From NCBI RefSeq assembly GCF_020618775.1, contig NZ_JAESVB010000016.1:17165-81164 (forward strand): a stretch of 64,000 nucleotides of DNA. Reading direction: 5' to 3'. The position numbers and the translations under genes were made by a program. Under the pieces are notes generated by a model. That model had not been told where the DNA came from. It was given only the letters and a program-made list of their open reading frames with translations, and searched no databases. Of this stretch, positions 62,702 through 64,000 are shown piece after piece. This DNA is from Acidisoma silvae. Its GTDB lineage: Bacteria; Pseudomonadota; Alphaproteobacteria; Acetobacterales; Acetobacteraceae. Positions within the stretch are counted from its first letter, which is position 1, and each line of letters starts with the position of its first letter.

Positions 62702-64000
62702 GGCCGCAAGGCCGCAAGGCCGCCGAGTGTCATGCCACCGAAACCGACCGGATTGGTGTCTTTCAAATAAGCTCGCTTGAATTCGATCCCGTGCGGGCTC
62801 AGACCGAGTGGCTTGTTGACTACGAGATCGGCGACGAGGGCGCCGATCCAGGCAACGGCGAGGTTTGAATATATGGCCAGGGTAGTGCCGAGCGCACGAT
62901 AGACGCCCAACTCCGCCAGCAGAAGTGCGATCGCCACGTTGAACAGAAGCCAGATCACTCGGCCGGGGTGGCTATGGGTGAGGCGGGCGAAGAAGTTTGA
63001 CCAGGCGATTGACCCGGCATAAGCGTTCGTGACGTTGATCTTGATCTGCGACAGGATAACGAACAGGACCGTTACGGAGACGACGATCGCATTTGACTGG
63101 AAGACATAGCCGAAGCCGATGCGATACATATCGACCGGTTCCGCCGCGCGCACCGGTGACAGCCCGTGGCGGAGCGCGATAACCGTCAGCAGCGAACCCG
63201 CCAGCATCTTGAGAGCGCCGACCATAATCCAGCCGGGGCCACCCCATACCATCGCACCCCACCATTTCCAGTCGAACCTGTCGGTTCGTTTTTCCGGCAT
63301 GAAGCGCAGGAAATCCACCTGCTCTCCGATCTGACCCATGAGAGAAAAGACGACCGACGCGGCGGCACCAAATAATGCGAAGTGAAAACCCTGTGCCTTG
63401 CCGGTCAAACCCGCAAAATGGGACCAGTCATGAAATGCCTGCGGTGCTGCATAAGCGATGGCAATAAAAGGCAGCAGCTGGAGAAGCGTCCAGATCGGCT
63501 GCATATAGTCATGTACGCCAGGAACGATTTTGGTCGAATCCTTCGACGCGATATACATGACCGGATAGGCGGAAATGCCCTGGTCGGATACTTTCTCCCC
63601 CTGGTACTCGCCCTTGGTGAAGATCGGCAGAATATTGTCGAACTCTTTGATCCGCTTGATGTCGATACCTTGCAGAATTCCGCGCGGCACCGCGACTTTG
63701 GTCTGCCAGGCTTCCAGATCGGGGATATCGACGCTCTGCGGCTGCGTGATGAAGCGGGTGATGGCGGTCGAGGTGTCAAGGTTCTGCATCACAACTTTGA
63801 AGCCAAGGTCTTTCGACGCCTGCTGACCGATGTCAGACACAACCGAATAGGACACGCCGATATGACGCAGTGTTATGTTCTTGATGTCCTGCGCCCAGAT
63901 CATCGGTGCGCCGACAACAGGTGTGGCCGTGGCGCCACCAGCCAAGGCAGCCGCTCCTTTCAGCAGCGATCTGCGGCTTAGATTGCGGGCTCTGGTCTTG
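62635..64000 (-). pseudogene. Chimera: binding-protein N-terminus fused to C-terminal half of an NCS1 transporter, 5' partial
   Basis: Open through the right edge. The first part is a Tat-type signal (NLSRRSLLKGAAALAGGA) and about 120 residues of a spermidine/putrescine-type binding protein (SYSVVSDIGQQASKDLGFKV, DNILPIFTKGEYQGEKVSD). Near base 63500 the text changes within VPGVHDYMQPIWTLLQLLPF to polytopic NCS1 sequence (FHDWSHFAGLTGKAQGFHF, then FLRFMPEKRTDRFDWKWWG and VVNKPLGLSPHGIEF). NCS1 proteins have twelve helices; only about the second half remains. At the 8-bp repeat the frame leaves NCS1 coding and ends in a nonsense tail (RPCSFSPEPSDQ). Best read as a deletion joining two neighbouring genes; whether it makes a working receptor is unknown. 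Confidence 0.8.
62698..62721. repeat. Three tandem copies of an 8-bp unit causing the frameshift
   Basis: GCAAGGCC x3 on the plus strand (GGCCTTGC x3 in the coding sense). With two copies the coding strand would read MTLGGLAALLLFSGTF, a continuous helix joining the NCS1 and kinase frames. With three it shifts. Eight bases is not a multiple of three, so each gain or loss changes frame. Confidence 0.9.

Noticed and set aside
1..64000. CRISPR arrays, tRNA/rRNA genes, insertion sequences, prophage
   Set aside because: No regularly spaced repeats, no cloverleaf or rRNA sequence, and no transposase, integrase or phage genes seen.

Overview
This is about 64 kb of GC-rich DNA densely packed with catabolic operons, almost all of them an ABC transporter next to dehydrogenases and a regulator. 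FCD-type GntR regulators, type B PutA, MocD/E/F-like oxygenase genes, an NCS1-histidine kinase and a GCG_CRPN-like secreted peptide all suggest an alphaproteobacterium. I would guess Rhodospirillales/Acetobacteraceae, but that is inference. I saw no rRNA, tRNA, CRISPR array, prophage or intact insertion sequence.

Layout. 1-1.6 kb: end of an Na+/solute symporter and its small partner. 1.7-4.1 kb: aldose-epimerase-like protein and a GT87 membrane glycosyltransferase. 4.6-7.6 kb: DapA-family aldolase, a decayed GntR regulator and an aldehyde dehydrogenase. 7.7-9.3 kb: small secreted protein and a GtrB-like glycosyltransferase. 9.5-22.9 kb: a catabolic block with an NTF2-FMO fusion, GMC oxidoreductase, GntR regulator, SDR, ALDH, ribose-type ABC transporter, BKACE-type enzyme and a HisD paralogue. 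Four copies of a GTGATCAC palindrome tie promoters of this block, and the 6.1 kb ALDH, into a probable regulon. 23.3-33.5 kb: MDR dehydrogenase, PutA and a five-gene dipeptide-type ABC transporter. 33.7-37.4 kb: GT2 glycosyltransferase converging on a DegT aminotransferase plus FAD enzyme pair. 37.4-38.2 kb: noncoding, with a strongly structured RNA candidate. 38.2-45.1 kb: two MocD-like desaturase/oxygenase paralogues, two LacI regulators, Rieske ferredoxin, ferredoxin reductase and a TIM-barrel isomerase. 45.3-52.9 kb: class III aminotransferase, a second dipeptide-type ABC transporter and a LuxR regulator. 53.0-59.6 kb: ribose-type ABC transporter with BtpA/SgcQ-like protein, PfkB kinase, two unfamiliar ABM-like proteins and a divergent GntR/UTRA regulator. 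59.7-64.0 kb: response regulator, hybrid histidine kinase and a chimeric gene.

The most unusual locus is the right end. The signal peptide and N-terminal part of a spermidine/putrescine-type binding protein is fused in frame to the second half of an NCS1 transporter domain. That domain normally continues into the histidine kinase, but three tandem copies of an 8-bp unit (62698-62721) put the two parts in different frames. Removing exactly one copy restores a continuous frame. This reads as a deletion fusion plus a slippage frameshift, or possibly an on/off switch.
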